Shown here piece after piece: positions 61,091 through 64,000 of a DNA stretch of 64,000 nucleotides; the first letter of the stretch is position 1, and the number at the start of each line of letters is the position of its first letter. The DNA comes from Lachnospiraceae bacterium. GTDB taxonomy: Bacteria; Bacillota; Clostridia; Lachnospirales; Lachnospiraceae. A program made the position numbers and the translations under genes. The notes under the pieces were generated by a model. That model had not been told where the DNA came from. It worked only from the letters and a program-made list of their open reading frames with translations, and searched no databases. Where the stretch lies: the NCBI GenBank assembly GCA_910574885.1, contig CAJTDD010000024.1, positions 1-64,000 on the forward strand, given 5' to 3'.

Positions 61091-61125
61091 TTTTAAGTTT
61101 TTAAAGTTTTAAGAGGAGTTAGTTT

Positions 61126-62223
61126 ATGATACGTATCAAGGACATTGCCAGAAAGGCGGAGGTAAGCCCTACGACTGTGTCGAATGTGATTCACGGGAAC
61201 CACAAGAAAGTGTCGGAGGAGACAGTGGAGAAGGTAGAAAAGCTTCTTGCGGAGATGGAATATATCCCCAGCATGGGGGCGAGGATGCTGGCGGGCGGCA
61301 GTTCCCGGGTAATCGGGATTCTTGCCGGGGAACTGGACGAATGGAAACATTACGGCGAGGGCCATGCATTTACCAATATATTGATTCGTTCTATGGAGTC
61401 GGAAATATATCGGAGAAATTACTATATGCTGCTGCATTTTACGGCAACTGCCAAGGAGGGAATCCAGTTCGCGGCAACATGGAACGTGGAAGGACTGATT
61501 ACGCTGGGATTCGGCACCCGTGACAATGAGAAGCTGCAGAGAAACTGTAAGGTTCCCATGGTGTCGATTGATACATATTATGAGAAACAGAAGGTGGCGA
61601 ACGTGGGGCTTGACGACCTGAGCGGAGGATATCTTATGGCGGAATACCTGTTGGAGACGGGGCACAGGAGAATCGCATTCCTGTCGGATAATGATATTGG
61701 CGTGGATCATGAGCGGTGGAAGGGAGTATGCCTTGCATGCGGGCAGTACGGGCTTACCTGGCAGTACGGGGCTGGGAAGGATTATGATGCGGCACAGGAG
61801 CGTAAAGAGGCGGCAGAGCGGCCCGGAGAATATATGCAGCATATCATCATACCCAAGGAGCAGGAGTCCCGGGCCACTTTTTATAAACAGAACCTTAGGA
61901 GGCTTTCTGAGGAGTATGACGCCTTGTTTTTTGCATCAGACTACTATGCGGTGGAGGTGATCGCAGGATTGAACGACATGGGAATCTGTGTGCCTAAGGA
62001 TGTGTCCGTGGCCGGATTCGACGATACGGAGAGCGCAAGGATGTGCAGGCCCCGGCTGACAACGGTGCATCAGGATGTGGAGGAGAAGGCGCGCCGTGCT
62101 GTTAAGAAGTTGTTTGAATTCATTCAGGGAGAAGGCGGGATTTCTATGGCGGACAGGCTTCCTGTAAAGCTGGTGGTTCGTGATTCCGTCAAGAATCGGC
62201 GACTGATTATACAAAGTGAATAA
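61126..62223 (+). CDS. LacI-family transcriptional regulator
   Basis: The 365-residue protein has the LacI HTH IKDIARKAEVSPTTVSNVIHG and a periplasmic-binding-like sensor core. It starts 35 bases after the first AraC gene and is probably in the same transcript. Palindromic operators of LacI type (GTTTTGCGCAAAAC) lie just downstream, in front of the second AraC gene, so it likely represses that gene. Confidence 0.93.
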   Translation: MIRIKDIARKAEVSPTTVSNVIHGNHKKVSEETVEKVEKLLAEMEYIPSMGARMLAGGSSRVIGILAGELDEWKHYGEGHAFTNILIRSMESEIYRRNYYMLLHFTATAKEGIQFAATWNVEGLITLGFGTRDNEKLQRNCKVPMVSIDTYYEKQKVANVGLDDLSGGYLMAEYLLETGHRRIAFLSDNDIGVDHERWKGVCLACGQYGLTWQYGAGKDYDAAQERKEAAERPGEYMQHIIIPKEQESRATFYKQNLRRLSEEYDALFFASDYYAVEVIAGLNDMGICVPKDVSVAGFDDTESARMCRPRLTTVHQDVEEKARRAVKKLFEFIQGEGGISMADRLPVKLVVRDSVKNRRLIIQSE

Positions 62224-62253
62224 AAAAATACGCCTGATTTTGTGCAATATTCC

Positions 62254-62328
62254 GTTTTGCGTAAAACCTCTTGAAAAACATCATTTTGTATGCTTATAAT
62301 ACCTTTAAATGATAGTTTTGCGCAAAAC
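62254..62328 (+). promoter_or_regulatory. LacI-type operators bracketing a promoter
   Basis: GTTTTGCGTAAAAC (62254-62267) and the perfect palindrome GTTTTGCGCAAAAC (62315-62328) lie 61 bases apart, centre to centre. Between them are TTGAAA (62271) and TATAAT (62295), spaced 18. This is a classical arrangement for repression, perhaps with looping. Confidence 0.72.
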
Positions 62329-62357
62329 CTAATACAAATTAAGGAGTGAGAAGCTTT

Positions 62358-63170
62358 ATGGATTTATCGATCTATCGATGCGGGTATGAAAAACAGTGTC
62401 CGCTACAGATAAAGCAGTATGAATCTGGCGGTCATTATCTTTTTTGTTACATCATTTCAGGCAGTGGAGTTTTGCGGATGGAGAAGGAAGAAGCCTGCCT
62501 TCACACCATATCTGAACGGATGGGGTTCCTGATCGGGCCGGAAGAAGCAGACAGAGCTGAGGTTGTTTCGGACGGCGTGTGGGATTATGTGTGGGTGGAA
62601 TTCGGTGGGCTTAGGGCAGAGGAATGTGCAAGGATGTCCGGCTTGTGCAGGGAGCAGCCGGTGTATTTGCCCAAGGAGCCGATGCAGGGCGACGAACTTC
62701 TCGAAAGTTTGATTGAATTGTTAAAAAGTGTGGAAGAGTGTCCGTTGCGGGCTACGGGATATCTGTATATTTTCGTGGACTGCCTGATACGGACGTCCCG
62801 TTTCCGCAGACCGGCGTCTGAGGGACAAAGCAGTGAAGAGTATGTGAGGGGTGCAATCCAGTATATTAAGCAGAATTATTACCGCCATATTTCGGTAGAA
62901 GAATTGGCGAGGCAGTGCTGGCTGGACCGGAGTTATTTCGGCAAGGTCTTCAAATCCATTACGGGCCAGTCGCCCCAGAGGTTCCTGATTCATTTCCGTA
63001 TGGAGAGGGCTGCTGCGGAATTGAAGGAAGGAAAGGCGCCTATTGGGGACGTGGGAGCGTCTGTGGGATACCCTAATCTGCTTCATTTTTCCAGAGCGTT
63101 TAAAGGTGTGTATGGGATGTCGCCCAGGGAGTACAGGCAGAAGAACCGGGGGACACAAAGGACTGTATGA
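62358..63170 (+). CDS. AraC-family transcriptional regulator (paralog)
   Basis: From ATG 62358 this is 270 residues. The N-terminal sensor (YLFCYIISGSGVLRM, GVWDYVWVEFGGLRAEEC) and the C-terminal HTH pair (ISVEELARQCWLDRSYFGKVFKSITGQSPQRFL, VGYPNLLHFSRAFKGVYGMSPREYRQ) are close to those of the regulator at 60236, showing a duplication. The two may answer different sugars or form a cascade under LacI control. Confidence 0.92.
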   Translation: MDLSIYRCGYEKQCPLQIKQYESGGHYLFCYIISGSGVLRMEKEEACLHTISERMGFLIGPEEADRAEVVSDGVWDYVWVEFGGLRAEECARMSGLCREQPVYLPKEPMQGDELLESLIELLKSVEECPLRATGYLYIFVDCLIRTSRFRRPASEGQSSEEYVRGAIQYIKQNYYRHISVEELARQCWLDRSYFGKVFKSITGQSPQRFLIHFRMERAAAELKEGKAPIGDVGASVGYPNLLHFSRAFKGVYGMSPREYRQKNRGTQRTV

Positions 63171-63192
63171 GAAAAAGGACAGTATAAGAATG

Positions 63193-63241
63193 GGGGCGGC
63201 CGGGAAGCGCTATTATCGCATTTCCCGGCTGTCTCCTTTTT
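63193..63241 (+). terminator. Rho-independent terminator
   Basis: GCCGGGAA and TTCCCGGC form the core of a stem, extended by partial pairing, followed by CTCCTTTTT. Confidence 0.75.
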
Positions 63242-63296
63242 CGGGATTTCCGGCTCTTTTCCAATCGGGATTTGGCAGAGATTTGTCGGTTAGGCA

Positions 63297-63325
63297 TTGA
63301 CATCTCTTAGGAAATTGGGTATCAT
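63297..63325 (+). promoter_or_regulatory. Promoter of the acyl-CoA synthetase gene
   Basis: Consensus TTGACA and TATCAT are 17 bases apart. A leader of about 105 bases follows, in which no further signal was recognised. Confidence 0.7.
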
Positions 63326-63437
63326 TAGCTTTAATGAGTAAAAGCACTAAAGTGAAAGCGGATATTGTGAAATTCAACAGCAGTGAAAGATATGCGGGGA
63401 CCGCAGGCTGCTTTGAGTAAGAAAGGGGATTTTTTTA

Positions 63438-64000
63438 ATGCCGATTACGGATATTTTAGAGAAGAACTGCCGGCTGTACGGGGATGACGTATGTCTGGTG
63501 GAGATTAATCCAGAGATGCCGGAGACTAGACGTGTGACCTGGAAGGAGTATGAATTGATTGAGCCGGTACGCGCGTCTTATTACCGGCGGGAGATTACCT
63601 GGAATGTTTTCAACGAGAAATCCAACCGTTTTGCGAATCTTCTGTTGGAGCGGGGGATTAAAAAGGGGGATAAAGTGGCGATTCTTTTGATGAATTGCCT
63701 GGAGTGGCTGCCGATTTATTTTGGGATATTGAAGACAGGCGCGTTGGCTGTGCCGCTGAATTTCCGTTATTCGGCAGAGGAGATTCAGTATTGCGTGGAT
63801 TTGGCCGAGGTGGATGTGCTGGTGTTCGGGCCGGAGTTCATCGGGCGTGTGGAGGAGATTGCGGACAGTATCAGCAAACATCGGCTTCTGTACTATGTAG
63901 GGGACGGCTGCCCGGGGTTTGCGGAGGATTATACGATGCATTCCGCCAACTGCTCCAGCCAGTCTCCTAAGATTGATATTAATGACGACGACTATGCGGC
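63438..64000 (+). CDS. AMP-dependent acyl-CoA synthetase/ligase, N-terminal part
   Basis: The visible 187 residues match the N-terminal lobe of ANL-superfamily ligases: TWNVFNEKSNRFANLLLERGIKKGD, VAILLMNCLEWLPIYFGILKTGALAVPLNFRYSAEEI. The phosphate-binding loop and catalytic C-terminus lie beyond the window. An insert around residues 35-55 separates the first strand from the NEKSNR helix. The acid it activates cannot be told. AAAGGGG lies upstream of the ATG. Confidence 0.88.
   Translation, partial: MPITDILEKNCRLYGDDVCLVEINPEMPETRRVTWKEYELIEPVRASYYRREITWNVFNEKSNRFANLLLERGIKKGDKVAILLMNCLEWLPIYFGILKTGALAVPLNFRYSAEEIQYCVDLAEVDVLVFGPEFIGRVEEIADSISKHRLLYYVGDGCPGFAEDYTMHSANCSSQSPKIDINDDDYA

Noticed and set aside
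1..64000. tRNA genes, CRISPR arrays, intact insertion sequences or prophage
   Set aside because: No TpsiC-arm-like GGTTCGAATCC with acceptor pairing, no regularly spaced repeats and no intact transposase or integrase were seen by eye; a tRNAscan or IS search could still find divergent cases.

Overview
The window looks like chromosomal DNA of an anaerobic gut Firmicute, most likely a Lachnospiraceae (Clostridium cluster XIVa type). This is inferred from gene content: Gram-positive PolC, a bifurcating [FeFe] hydrogenase, GlgC/GlgD, LytTR/GHKL two-component systems, many Fe-S and ferredoxin-coupled enzymes, strong AGGAGG ribosome binding sites and moderate GC. No species is assigned.

Layout. 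1-240: 3' end of a 23S rRNA gene and a terminator, with no 5S gene behind it. 0.3-4.5 kb: LytTR regulator and GHKL kinase, an Fe-S aldo/keto-reductase-like protein, a lipoprotein. 4.7-8.1 kb: NitT/TauT-type ABC transporter behind a near-consensus Fur box. 8.1-9.2 kb: YgjP-type metallopeptidase and a siroheme-type dehydrogenase. 9.3-13.6 kb: hydCBA hydrogenase operon, then an AAA ATPase relic. 14-21.3 kb: polar amino-acid ABC transporter, M20 amidohydrolase, a PucR regulator, and a 733-residue protein that fuses a 2-hydroxyacyl-CoA-dehydratase/double-cubane-type reductase to a PucR-type DNA-binding end. 21.3-22 kb: structured RNA candidate and a frameshifted DUF3800 relic. 22-30.2 kb: PfkB sugar kinase, two small unknowns, ispG, polC and a tRNA methyltransferase.

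30.2-34.2 kb is a decayed, AT-richer mobile-element island (TnpV relic, AgrC/AgrA-like pair, divergent 57-residue peptide, relics including an MT-A70 methyltransferase). 34.2-42 kb: iron alcohol dehydrogenase and MarR repressor, divergent from an operon of flavodoxin-ferredoxin, nucleoside hydrolase, a degenerate second hydrolase and a complete ECF transporter; two palindromes with the same half-site lie in the intergenic region. 42-47 kb: PNPOx protein, then iorA-iorB-paaK-ACT, which should turn aryl 2-oxo acids into aryl-CoA and aryl acetates. 47-49.4 kb: acetyltransferase, ferritin, BFD-like ferredoxin, SseB protein, cold shock protein. 49.6-54.7 kb: PTS enzyme I, glgCD, a structured RNA/leader with its own promoter, CarD-like regulator. 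54.7-63.2 kb: alpha-galactosidase and sugar ABC transporter, divergent from AraC-LacI-AraC regulators with visible operators. 63.4 kb to the end: a truncated acyl-CoA synthetase.

The most unusual items are the double-cubane/PucR fusion, the nucleoside-hydrolase/ECF operon with one degenerate hydrolase and one degenerate ATPase, and the 53.9-54.07 kb RNA.
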